Assembly: GCA_030694265.1 (NCBI GenBank)
Contig: JAUXYP010000008.1
Location: 186,001-250,000, forward strand
Direction of reading: 5' to 3'
Length of the DNA: 64,000 bases
DNA from: Sulfuricurvum sp.
GTDB lineage: Bacteria > Campylobacterota > Campylobacteria > Campylobacterales > Sulfurimonadaceae
Below, piece by piece: positions 18,182 to 27,100 of the stretch (the first letter of the stretch is position 1; each line of letters begins with the position of its first letter). The notes under the pieces are model-generated. The model worked only from the letters and a program-made list of their open reading frames with translations. It did not search any database and was not told the origin of the DNA. The position numbers and the translations under genes are program-made.

Positions 18182-18832
18182 CTATTGTAATCTATCCAGC
18201 CAATAATCGACATTACCTTGTTCATGGAAAAGGGTAGTTGACTCTCCATGCCCCGGGTAAAGGATTTTATCCTCTTTCATTAAACGCATTTTTTTCAAAC
18301 TGTTTTTCATGTCTTCTGGACTTGAATACGGGAAATCGTAGCGGCCTATTGAGTCGTGAAACAAAAAATCACCGCTGAACATGACATTCCCGATTTCAAT
18401 CATGGAACACCCTGGGCAATGTCCCGGAAAGTGATGAAACTTTACGCTTGTTCCCTCAAAATCAAAGGTCTGATCTCCTTGTACCTCCACATCTGGATAA
18501 GAGGGGGGAAGATCAGGCATCCATGTACTGCTTTGCAGCAAAAACACGTCTCCTTGCGGAGTATAAAGGGGAATGTTCAACGTGGTTTGAAGCTCATGGT
18601 TACTCCAAACATGGTCAAAATGGCCATGAGTATTGAGAATGGCGATAGGATTCGTCACGTTTTTAAGGACCCATTCTGTCGCACCAACGCCAGGATCAAT
18701 GATAAAATCTTTCCCATCGGTTTTAAGAATATAGCAATTAGTCTGATAAGGGCCCATAGGCTGTTGTAGTATTTCCATAATGCTTGGCTCTTTTTTTAGC
18801 CAAATTTTATCATAATTTAACCAGACGCCCAT
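18182..18832 (-). CDS. MBL-fold metallo-hydrolase (glyoxalase II-like)
   Basis: NTHGHFDHVWS, HFPGHCPGC, FSGDFLFHDSIGR motifs. Confidence 0.85.
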   Translation of the reverse strand: MGVWLNYDKIWLKKEPSIMEILQQPMGPYQTNCYILKTDGKDFIIDPGVGATEWVLKNVTNPIAILNTHGHFDHVWSNHELQTTLNIPLYTPQGDVFLLQSSTWMPDLPPSYPDVEVQGDQTFDFEGTSVKFHHFPGHCPGCSMIEIGNVMFSGDFLFHDSIGRYDFPYSSPEDMKNSLKKMRLMKEDKILYPGHGESTTLFHEQGNVDYWLDRLQ

Positions 18833-19029
18833 GTACCCGATGTTTCAGAGCCTATTTTTCAATAGGTTGCCATAATGTTTATAGCGATGCAGGAAGAACT
18901 TGAGTAGTCTTATAATAAAAAATGCAGCTTGTATTTAATGACAATAGTAGGGTAGTATAGTTATGTTAAACTGTTTGTTAAAGTAAAGAAATTATTAGAT
19001 AATAAAATGAATTTAAAAGGCATGGTTAT

Positions 19030-20883
19030 ATGAGTATAGATGGTCTTGACAAAGAAGAAATAACAAAAAAGTTAAATAAAATTTTAACTACAGACAATAA
19101 AGATGGTTTGGTTGTATCAATTGATGGAAAATGGGGTATTGGAAAAACTGTATTTTGGAAAGAATATGTCAAGAATGTATTAATTTTTGATAAAAAATAT
19201 AGCCAAAACGATATTGCATATGTATCTTTATTTGGTCAGGATTCTATAGAATCTATAAAGTCTGAAATACTATTAAAGGTGTCACGAAAAACAAAAGCTT
19301 TCAGTATACTAAGAGGGTTTAAAGATAAGTATTCTCCAGCATTGGAAGAGATTAATAAAATGACTTATGGCATTGGTGGTATTTTAGGAAGTGCTGCTTT
19401 AAGTATGCTAAGTGATAAAGATTTTGAAGGTAAAATTATATGCTTTGATGATTTTGAGCGCATATCGGACAAGATATCTCATAAAGATGTAATGGGATTG
19501 GTATCCTCACTTAAAGAAGATAAGAAATGTAAGATTGTGATGATAATGCATCAGGAGAAGATGAATAAGAACAATAAGAAGCTATTGAGTTATGACATTG
19601 CGCCTGCTAAGGCAGACGACAAAAGAAATATAAGCCTTAATTTTAATACTTCAAAAGATGAAAATAGTGAGTATACAGAGTACAAGGAAAAAATAGTTGA
19701 TATTGAATTATTTTATTCTCCATCTATAGATAGTCTATTTGATGTAGTAAAAGATAATATAAAAGATGATGCTTTTAAAGAATACGCCATTAAGTATTTT
19801 AAAGACACAGACATTAAAAACATAAGAGTAATGAAGCGAGTTGTTACTGCTTTAAATGATTTTAATTTTATTAAAGATTGGGACTTTCTACATGAAAACT
19901 CCGAGAGACAGATAGTTGAAAATATTTTAGAAGTATCTACTGTTTATGCTCTTTATCATTTTAGTGATCTTAAAAGTTTACATGATTACACAGTGCGCAA
20001 AGCAACTCATCATTTTATAGATGATAAGATAAGTAAGTTTCCAGTTGATGATAGATTTGAAGCAGTATTAGATTATATTTACTATGATAGAGAATACACA
20101 ATCACTCCCACTACAGAAGTATTAGAAAAATATATTAAGACAAGCAAAATAGATATAGAAAAGCTTATGAATTTAACAAAAGAAGATTTTAAAGTCTTTT
20201 CTAGTTCAAAACGTTATGATGATATTATAAAGTTGGGACGTAAATATCTAGATGATTATTCATTTAACAGCAAAGATTACAGTGAGCAGTTGTTTAATCT
20301 ATTAAAGGAAGATACAAAAACAATTATAAGCTTGGTTCAACCTAACAATTTTATATTTTACATAGAGGAATTGATTAGGCTTGATAAAGATAAAAAAGTT
20401 GATTATGATAATTTACTAATGGAAGCTGCGAAGCATTATATTGATGACTATTTAGCCAAAGATGATAATGCGAAATCCTATCGAGAATCAGAATATAACA
20501 CAATGATTACTTATAACGAAGCACTTGAAAAGTATGCCGATGAAGCTTATAAAAAAATAATAAAATCTAAGATTATTGATATGGAAAATATTAATAAAGC
20601 CATCAGTAATTTGTCGTCTAGTAGTTATTATACTGCTGATATAAATCTAGTGAAATTTTTAACCAAAGAACAATGTAAAAAGTTTCTAGAGGAAGAGAAA
20701 AATTTTGTAGAATATTCATTTGAGTATTTAAGACATTCAAATATACCGGAATTAAAAGGATTTAGAGAAAGTTTGATTAATGCGCTTAAAGAATTAGCAA
20801 ATGAAAATGAAGATTTAACATATAGAATAGAAAGAATGTTTAAGATAGCTAAGATTCCTATAGAAAAAGATAAGAGTGAATAA
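19030..20883 (+). CDS. KAP-type P-loop NTPase
   Basis: Walker A DGKWGIGKTVFWKE and Walker B KIICFDDFERIS; low-GC, Lys/Asp/Ile-rich composition. Confidence 0.7.
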   Translation: MSIDGLDKEEITKKLNKILTTDNKDGLVVSIDGKWGIGKTVFWKEYVKNVLIFDKKYSQNDIAYVSLFGQDSIESIKSEILLKVSRKTKAFSILRGFKDKYSPALEEINKMTYGIGGILGSAALSMLSDKDFEGKIICFDDFERISDKISHKDVMGLVSSLKEDKKCKIVMIMHQEKMNKNNKKLLSYDIAPAKADDKRNISLNFNTSKDENSEYTEYKEKIVDIELFYSPSIDSLFDVVKDNIKDDAFKEYAIKYFKDTDIKNIRVMKRVVTALNDFNFIKDWDFLHENSERQIVENILEVSTVYALYHFSDLKSLHDYTVRKATHHFIDDKISKFPVDDRFEAVLDYIYYDREYTITPTTEVLEKYIKTSKIDIEKLMNLTKEDFKVFSSSKRYDDIIKLGRKYLDDYSFNSKDYSEQLFNLLKEDTKTIISLVQPNNFIFYIEELIRLDKDKKVDYDNLLMEAAKHYIDDYLAKDDNAKSYRESEYNTMITYNEALEKYADEAYKKIIKSKIIDMENINKAISNLSSSSYYTADINLVKFLTKEQCKKFLEEEKNFVEYSFEYLRHSNIPELKGFRESLINALKELANENEDLTYRIERMFKIAKIPIEKDKSE

Positions 20884-21019
20884 AAGATTCAATTAAAGCC
20901 AAGCTGTGAGTGGGCTCAGAAGTTCGTGTTAACATCTGCTCTTAATGTATTTGAGACTTTTTAGACTCCTATATTAAGGCTTTATAAGCTTCTTATTAAA
21001 GTTTTAGCATAATTGCATA

Positions 21020-21832
21020 ATGGAACTTTATAGCACTCTCGAACATTTATTGACACTTCAAAAACCATCCCAAAAAGTGGAAGAATTTAAAACATTTTAC
21101 AGCCGTTATTTACAAGGTGATATTAACAAAGAAGTTATTGGTACTCCATTGATTTTTGATAAGCCATCGTATGCCGGCCATATGAACTATTGTGATCAAA
21201 AAGAAGCACCGAAACGGACGAAATTAGGGGCAGTGCGCGGGCAGATTTTACTGTTGCATTCCATTGCTCATATCGAATACAGCGCGATTGATTTGGCACT
21301 GGATGCTGCCTATCGTTTTCGTGATGTTGGGGATGAGTTTACGGATGATTGGCTCAAAGTTGCGGACGATGAAGTGCGCCATTTTGTGATGATTGACACA
21401 TTGCTTCATGAAATGGGAAGTTTTTATGGGGAGCATATGATTCATGATGCTTTGTTTGAGGCTTCAAAAAATACACAGACTCTCTTGGAGCGTATGGCAG
21501 TAGTTCCGCGTTATTTGGAAGCCAATGGGCTTGATGCCACACCGTTGATACTTCAAAAACTTGAACCTTTACGACGTGATCCGATGGTGTTGAAAATAAT
21601 AAATGCGTTGCAAATTATATTGGACGAAGAGGTGGATCATGTACGCAGAGGAGATCGGTGGTTTCATGTCGCGTGCCAGCGTGAGCAGGTAGCTCCTGAT
21701 GTCTTTTTTGAGATCATTGAACGCCATTATCCGCAAAGTTTGCCTCGTAAAATTGCGATCAATTGTGACGCCCGTAAATCTGCGGGATTTGAATGCCATG
21801 AACTGGAAAAAATATCGTTAATACAATGTTGA
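21020..21832 (+). CDS. DUF455-like ferritin-like protein
   Basis: LLHSIAHIEYSAIDLALDAAYRF, VADDEVRHFVMIDTLL, ILDEEVDHVRRGDRWF: ferritin-like E/H ligand pattern. Confidence 0.8.
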   Translation: MELYSTLEHLLTLQKPSQKVEEFKTFYSRYLQGDINKEVIGTPLIFDKPSYAGHMNYCDQKEAPKRTKLGAVRGQILLLHSIAHIEYSAIDLALDAAYRFRDVGDEFTDDWLKVADDEVRHFVMIDTLLHEMGSFYGEHMIHDALFEASKNTQTLLERMAVVPRYLEANGLDATPLILQKLEPLRRDPMVLKIINALQIILDEEVDHVRRGDRWFHVACQREQVAPDVFFEIIERHYPQSLPRKIAINCDARKSAGFECHELEKISLIQC

Positions 21833-21892
21833 CAACTTAATGCAAATTATTAGTTATAATACAAAACGTTTATAAATTAGCAAGGTTTTGAT

Positions 21893-22693
21893 GTGAGTAG
21901 ATACGCACTTATCAGTCATTATTTGGAAAACTTTTTAAGCAATGAAGTCCGAAAAACGGGTATCCAAAAAGTCGTTCTTGGACTTAGCGGTGGCCTAGAT
22001 TCGGCTGTTGTTGCTGTTTTAGCACAGAGAGTTTTTGGTAATGATTTGCTGTGTGTAAAGATGCCCTCGCATTATTCATCTCAAAGCAGCCTCGATGATG
22101 CGGATGCTTTGTGCGAGAAATTTGATATTCGCTGTGAAGCTGTCAGCATAGAGGCATTGTTACGAGCGTGTGAAACGAGTGATATGTCACCTTTGAGAAT
22201 AGGCAATTTTTCTGCCCGTTTACGAATGGCAACTCTTTTTGATATCTCAGCACGTGAAGGCGCTTTGGTGTTGGGAACGAGTAACAAAAGTGAGCTGATG
22301 CTTGGATACGGGACACTGTATGGAGATTTGGCGAGTGCCATCAATCCGATCGGTGATTTGTACAAAACAGAAGTTTTTGAATTGGCACGTTATTTGGAAG
22401 TAAATGATTCTATTATTTCCAAGCCTCCTTCTGCAGACCTATGGGCAGGGCAGAGTGATGAATCTGAAATTGGTTATGCGTATGCCGATTTAGATCGTGT
22501 TTTAAAAGGGTATGTGGAGTTGCGTCATACCAAAGAAGAATTGATTAATGCGGGAGAAGATCCGCAATTAGTGAATATGGTTGTTGAACGAATTTATAAA
22601 AATCAATTCAAGCGTAAGATGCCGATTATCGCAAAATTGACATCACGAACGATCAATCATGATTTTAATTATCCTAGAGATATAACTTTATAA
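21893..22693 (+). CDS. nadE: NAD+ synthetase
   Basis: LGLSGGLDSAVVA PP-loop; GTSNKSELMLGYGTLYGD; KPPSADLWAGQSDE. Confidence 0.93.
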   Translation: MSRYALISHYLENFLSNEVRKTGIQKVVLGLSGGLDSAVVAVLAQRVFGNDLLCVKMPSHYSSQSSLDDADALCEKFDIRCEAVSIEALLRACETSDMSPLRIGNFSARLRMATLFDISAREGALVLGTSNKSELMLGYGTLYGDLASAINPIGDLYKTEVFELARYLEVNDSIISKPPSADLWAGQSDESEIGYAYADLDRVLKGYVELRHTKEELINAGEDPQLVNMVVERIYKNQFKRKMPIIAKLTSRTINHDFNYPRDITL

Positions 22694-22703
22694 GGAGAAT
22701 CCT

Positions 22704-23822
22704 ATGAGTATTCCATTTTATCGAGTCGACGTCGGCGGTGATGAGCGTGAAAAAATTGATGAAGTATTGGACGGTGAAGCACCGGATATCGTTCAGGACT
22801 TAGAGTCTGCATTTGAGTCCTACATTGGCGCAACGTATGCTCTTGCAACATCCCATGGTACCAGTGCACTGCATTTGGCGATGCTGGCGATTGATTTGAA
22901 GCGCGGAGATAAAGTCTTATGTTCCATCAATGCGTTTCCCTCAATTCCTGAGGTAGTGCGTCATTTTGATGCGGAACCTATGTTTATTGATATTGATCCT
23001 GACACGTACAGTATCGATCTTGAAAAGCTTGAAGCCTATTTATCTATCCACAAATCAAAAAAACTTAAAGCGGTTATCGTGTCCCACTCTGCCGGTCAAA
23101 GTATTGATCTTGATCGACTGTACGAAATTGCAAAGACCTACGATGTTAGAGTCGTTGAAGATGCTTCGGATGCACTTGGGGCAACGTATAAAGGGCAAAA
23201 GATCGGCTCAACGGGCGCTGACATCACTTGTTTTGATTTTAGCCCTCACTTGCGCCGTAATGTTTGTAATGGCGGAATGCTCGTCAGCGATGATGAAGAT
23301 ATTATTGAACGGGCAAAGTTGTTACGTTATCACGCCTTGGTCGTTGATGATGACGCTCTTGGGTATGTTTATGATGTAACCAATATCGGAAGTGAGTATT
23401 CGATGAGTCCTCTTGATGCTGCGACTATCTTTGTACAGCTTGAAAAGCAAGACGATATTATTGAGCGTCAAAAAGAGATTGCAGAAATTTTTAATGAGCG
23501 ACTGGCAGAGGCTCCTCACGTTACAATTCCCGCTGTGATGCAAGATCATGCCTATTCTCTTTATATCCTGAAAATTGATAAGAACAGAGATTCATTTGCA
23601 CGTGAACTTGCTGTATTTGGCATTGAAACAGGACTTCATTACATCCCATTGCATTTGATGAGTTACTATAAATCAAAATATTCATTACGTATTAACGATT
23701 TTCCGGTTGCTTTGCGCAATTACAGCCAAGTACTCTCGATACCTAACTATGCGGCATTAACAGATGATGAAGTCAATGAAATCTGTGATGCAATTTTAGA
23801 TGTGGCTTCAACGCGCGTTTGA
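22704..23822 (+). CDS. DegT/DnrJ/EryC1/StrS-family aminotransferase
   Basis: ATSHGTSALHLAMLAI; VVEDASDALGATYKGQKIGS; FDFSPHLRRNVCNGGML. The usual PLP-binding lysine region (S.xxK) reads SPHLRRN. Confidence 0.85.
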   Translation: MSIPFYRVDVGGDEREKIDEVLDGEAPDIVQDLESAFESYIGATYALATSHGTSALHLAMLAIDLKRGDKVLCSINAFPSIPEVVRHFDAEPMFIDIDPDTYSIDLEKLEAYLSIHKSKKLKAVIVSHSAGQSIDLDRLYEIAKTYDVRVVEDASDALGATYKGQKIGSTGADITCFDFSPHLRRNVCNGGMLVSDDEDIIERAKLLRYHALVVDDDALGYVYDVTNIGSEYSMSPLDAATIFVQLEKQDDIIERQKEIAEIFNERLAEAPHVTIPAVMQDHAYSLYILKIDKNRDSFARELAVFGIETGLHYIPLHLMSYYKSKYSLRINDFPVALRNYSQVLSIPNYAALTDDEVNEICDAILDVASTRV

Positions 23823-24733
23823 AACAGCTAGTCACCTTTTGGGTTGAGGGGTATTTTTATACCCCCTCTACTTTTCAAAAACTTCTTTCCCTTTGCTTGT
23901 ACCCGATAAGTCTCTTCTATTGTTTTATTGCGTGGATTCGTTATCTATCCAGTACCCCAAAAGATTTTGGTATCCCTGTTGTGAGTGTCGGTAATTTGAC
24001 AGTAGGTGGGAGCGGTAAGACTCCTTTGGTCAGTGCGTTGAGCATTCATTTTACCAAGCCGGCTATTGTCTTGCGTGGATATGGCAGAGCGAGCAAAGGG
24101 CTTGTTGTTGTGAGAGATGCGAGCGGTATTGTCTGCGATGTTTCTCAAAGTGGTGATGAAGCAATGCTGTATGCTCAAAATCTCCCTCATGCCGTGGTTA
24201 TCGTGTGTGAAAAACGAGATTTGGCAATTCTTCTGGCAAAATCCATGGGATGTGAAGTGGTTTTTCTCGATGATGGCTATGGTAAACACTCCATCCAAAA
24301 GCTCGACTTGGTGATTGGTGTTGAAACACCAAACTCTTTTTGTCTCCCAAGCGGTCCGTATCGTGAGCGCCTATGGAACGGAAAAAAAGTTCTTATGGTG
24401 GATGAAAACCGTTCCTTTTTTCGTCAAGTTCATGTGGAAAATCCAACGGATAAGATGGTTTTGGTTACGGCTATCGCACGTCCGCAACGACTTGACCCCT
24501 ATTTACCAAGCGTAATGGATAAAATCTATTTTGAAGATCACCATTTTTATACGAAAGAAGAGCTTGAAGCAATTTTGACGCAAACGGGGGCCTTGAGTTT
24601 GCTAGTTACTCAGAAAGACTTTGTTAAAATAGCTTCTTTTAATCTACCAATATCGTTACTGGCGTTAGACCTAGAATTGAATCTTGAATTAATTGAGACC
24701 GTAAGGGAGTATGTACATGCAAAAAAAGATTGA
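23819..24733 (+). CDS. lpxK: tetraacyldisaccharide 4'-kinase
   Basis: VVSVGNLTVGGSGKTPLV P-loop; VLRGYGRASKG; VFLDDGYGKHSI. Confidence 0.93.
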   Translation: MKQLVTFWVEGYFYTPSTFQKLLSLCLYPISLFYCFIAWIRYLSSTPKDFGIPVVSVGNLTVGGSGKTPLVSALSIHFTKPAIVLRGYGRASKGLVVVRDASGIVCDVSQSGDEAMLYAQNLPHAVVIVCEKRDLAILLAKSMGCEVVFLDDGYGKHSIQKLDLVIGVETPNSFCLPSGPYRERLWNGKKVLMVDENRSFFRQVHVENPTDKMVLVTAIARPQRLDPYLPSVMDKIYFEDHHFYTKEELEAILTQTGALSLLVTQKDFVKIASFNLPISLLALDLELNLELIETVREYVHAKKD

Positions 24734-25568
24734 AACCGTTCGAACACTGATGGACGCGATGCCGTTTATCAAAGAGTTTCGTGATGAAATCATCGTCATC
24801 AAATATGGTGGTTCGGCACAAAGTTCAGATGCGCTAAAAGCAAAATTTGCTCAAGATATTGTATTGTTACACCTTGTCGGCGTAAAAGTAGTGATTGTTC
24901 ATGGCGGCGGGAATCGTATCAGTCAACTTCTAGAAGATTTGAAGATACCGACAGAGTTTATTGATGGGGAGCGCGTCAGTACACCTGAGGTTATGCGCAT
25001 CGTTGAAATGGTGCTAAGCGGTGAGATCAATAAAGAGATAGCTTCACTGCTCAATTCTTATGGCGCCAAAGCGATCGGCATCAGCGGTAAAGATGCCCAT
25101 TTTCTCAAAGCAAAACCAAAAGATGCCGTTAAATTTGGTCTTACGGGCCGTGTAGAGAGTGTCAAGGCGGATGTGATTCATAATCTGTTACGTGAAGGAT
25201 TTATCCCCGTTATCGCCCCAATCGGTGCTGATGATGAAGTGGGTCATCCAGGATACAACATCAATGCCGATCTCGCGGCTTCTGCCATTGCTGCGGCAAT
25301 CGGTGCCTGCAAGGTGATCTTTATGACGGACACTCCGGGTGTGCTTAATAACGAAAAAGAGTTACTGTCAACATTGAGTGAAGCACAGGTAGAAGCATTG
25401 AAAGCTGATGGGACGATACACGGCGGGATGGTTCCAAAAGTGGATGCGTGCCTCGAAGCCGTAGATGGCGGTGTCAAAAAAGCCCATATTATTGATGGAC
25501 GTATTGAACACGCTATTTTGCTTGAGATTTTCACCTCCGATGGAGTGGGGACACAAATTACCCTCTAA
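24711..25568 (+). CDS. argB: acetylglutamate kinase
   Basis: IVIKYGGSAQSS, VIVHGGGNRIS, GHPGYNINADLAASAIAAAI, TDTPGVLNN. Confidence 0.95.
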   Translation: MYMQKKIETVRTLMDAMPFIKEFRDEIIVIKYGGSAQSSDALKAKFAQDIVLLHLVGVKVVIVHGGGNRISQLLEDLKIPTEFIDGERVSTPEVMRIVEMVLSGEINKEIASLLNSYGAKAIGISGKDAHFLKAKPKDAVKFGLTGRVESVKADVIHNLLREGFIPVIAPIGADDEVGHPGYNINADLAASAIAAAIGACKVIFMTDTPGVLNNEKELLSTLSEAQVEALKADGTIHGGMVPKVDACLEAVDGGVKKAHIIDGRIEHAILLEIFTSDGVGTQITL

Positions 25569-25623
25569 GCCATCCCTGAGAGGCCCTTTGATATAATGGC
25601 AAAAATTTTTATAAAGTAGCACC

Positions 25624-27093
25624 ATGAAATTTATAGAAACACGTGGAAATGACGGAATAAATCCTTTAGAAACAACTTTTTCAGAAGCGATTTTAAGTCC
25701 TATCGCCTCATTTGGTGGTTTGTATGTTCCTAAAGAGCTTCCTGTTCTTGGAGAGCCGTTTTTAGCTAAGCATTTGAACTCTTCTTATAAAGAATTGGCT
25801 TCTGATTTACTTGCTACACTTGACATTGATATTGAGCCTTCGGTTATTGCTGAGGCCCTCTCGTTGTATGATAAATTTGATGATCCTAGTAATCCAGTGC
25901 CTGTGGTAAAAGTACGCGATGATTTGTATGTGAGCGAACTGTATCATGGGCCGACAAGAGCGTTTAAAGATATGGCGCTACAGCCTTTCGGTGTTGTATT
26001 GTCATCCATCGCCCAAAAACGAGGCGAAGAGTATCTGATCCTTGCAGCTACGAGTGGTGATACAGGGCCTGCGGCATTGGAAACGTTTAAAAATCGCCCG
26101 AATGTCCGTGTTGTGTGTCTCTACCCCGATGGCGGAACGTCCGATGTTCAGCGTCTGCAAATGGTGACCGAAGATGCACCTAATCTTAAAGTTATTGGAA
26201 TCCATGGAGATTTTGATGATGCGCAAAGCGCACTCAAGCGTTTGTTAAGCTCAGAGAGTTTTAATGCGGCACTTAAGGCGAAAAATATTGCCCTCTCAGC
26301 TGCCAATTCTGTCAATTTCGGACGCATTATCTTTCAAACCATCTATCATATTCACAGTTATCTGGAACTTGTGCGTCAAAACGTTATTGCGATGGGTGAA
26401 AAAATCTATTTGGATGTTCCAAGTGGAAATTTTGGGAATGCTCTTGGCGGATACTATGCGTATAAGATGGGTCTTCCGGTAGAAAAGATCATTATTGCTT
26501 CAAATGAAAACAATGTGTTAACACGTCTTATTAATACAGGACGCTATGATCTTCGAGGTGAAAAAGTTGTGCCGACAACGTCACCTGCCATGGACATTTT
26601 GATTTCAAGCAATGTAGAACGTATTTTATTTGATTTTTTTGGAGCAGGGCGTACAAAAGAGCTAATGAGTTCATTGGAAAGCGGCCGTTTTTACGCACTT
26701 ACGGATGATGAAACTATGAAACTTCAAACGTTATTTTCGGCCGATTACTGTAATGGCGCCGAGGGAAAAGGATACATCAAAGAGGCATATGACTCAGGAT
26801 ATTTGATGGATCCTCATACGGCTACTTGTTTCAAAGCATACGATTGTTGTGCTACCAAGCCACTAAAAACGATCGTTTATTCTACAGCAGAGTGGACGAA
26901 ATTTTCACCGACGATTGCTAATGCACTTACAGGTGAGAACGATGCCAATGATATTGATGCGCTTAAGTCGATTGCACACACAGCAAATATCTCTATTCCA
27001 AAAGTTATACAGGAACTCTTTTCTAAGCCAGTAGTTCAAGACACTGTTATTGACAAAGAAAACATTGAAGCTGAAATACTTAAGTTTCTTTAA
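25624..27093 (+). CDS. thrC: threonine synthase
   Basis: ELYHGPTRAFKDMALQPFG; AATSGDTGPAALE; DVPSGNFGNALGGYYA. Confidence 0.95.
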   Translation: MKFIETRGNDGINPLETTFSEAILSPIASFGGLYVPKELPVLGEPFLAKHLNSSYKELASDLLATLDIDIEPSVIAEALSLYDKFDDPSNPVPVVKVRDDLYVSELYHGPTRAFKDMALQPFGVVLSSIAQKRGEEYLILAATSGDTGPAALETFKNRPNVRVVCLYPDGGTSDVQRLQMVTEDAPNLKVIGIHGDFDDAQSALKRLLSSESFNAALKAKNIALSAANSVNFGRIIFQTIYHIHSYLELVRQNVIAMGEKIYLDVPSGNFGNALGGYYAYKMGLPVEKIIIASNENNVLTRLINTGRYDLRGEKVVPTTSPAMDILISSNVERILFDFFGAGRTKELMSSLESGRFYALTDDETMKLQTLFSADYCNGAEGKGYIKEAYDSGYLMDPHTATCFKAYDCCATKPLKTIVYSTAEWTKFSPTIANALTGENDANDIDALKSIAHTANISIPKVIQELFSKPVVQDTVIDKENIEAEILKFL

Positions 27094-27100
27094 CGCTTAT

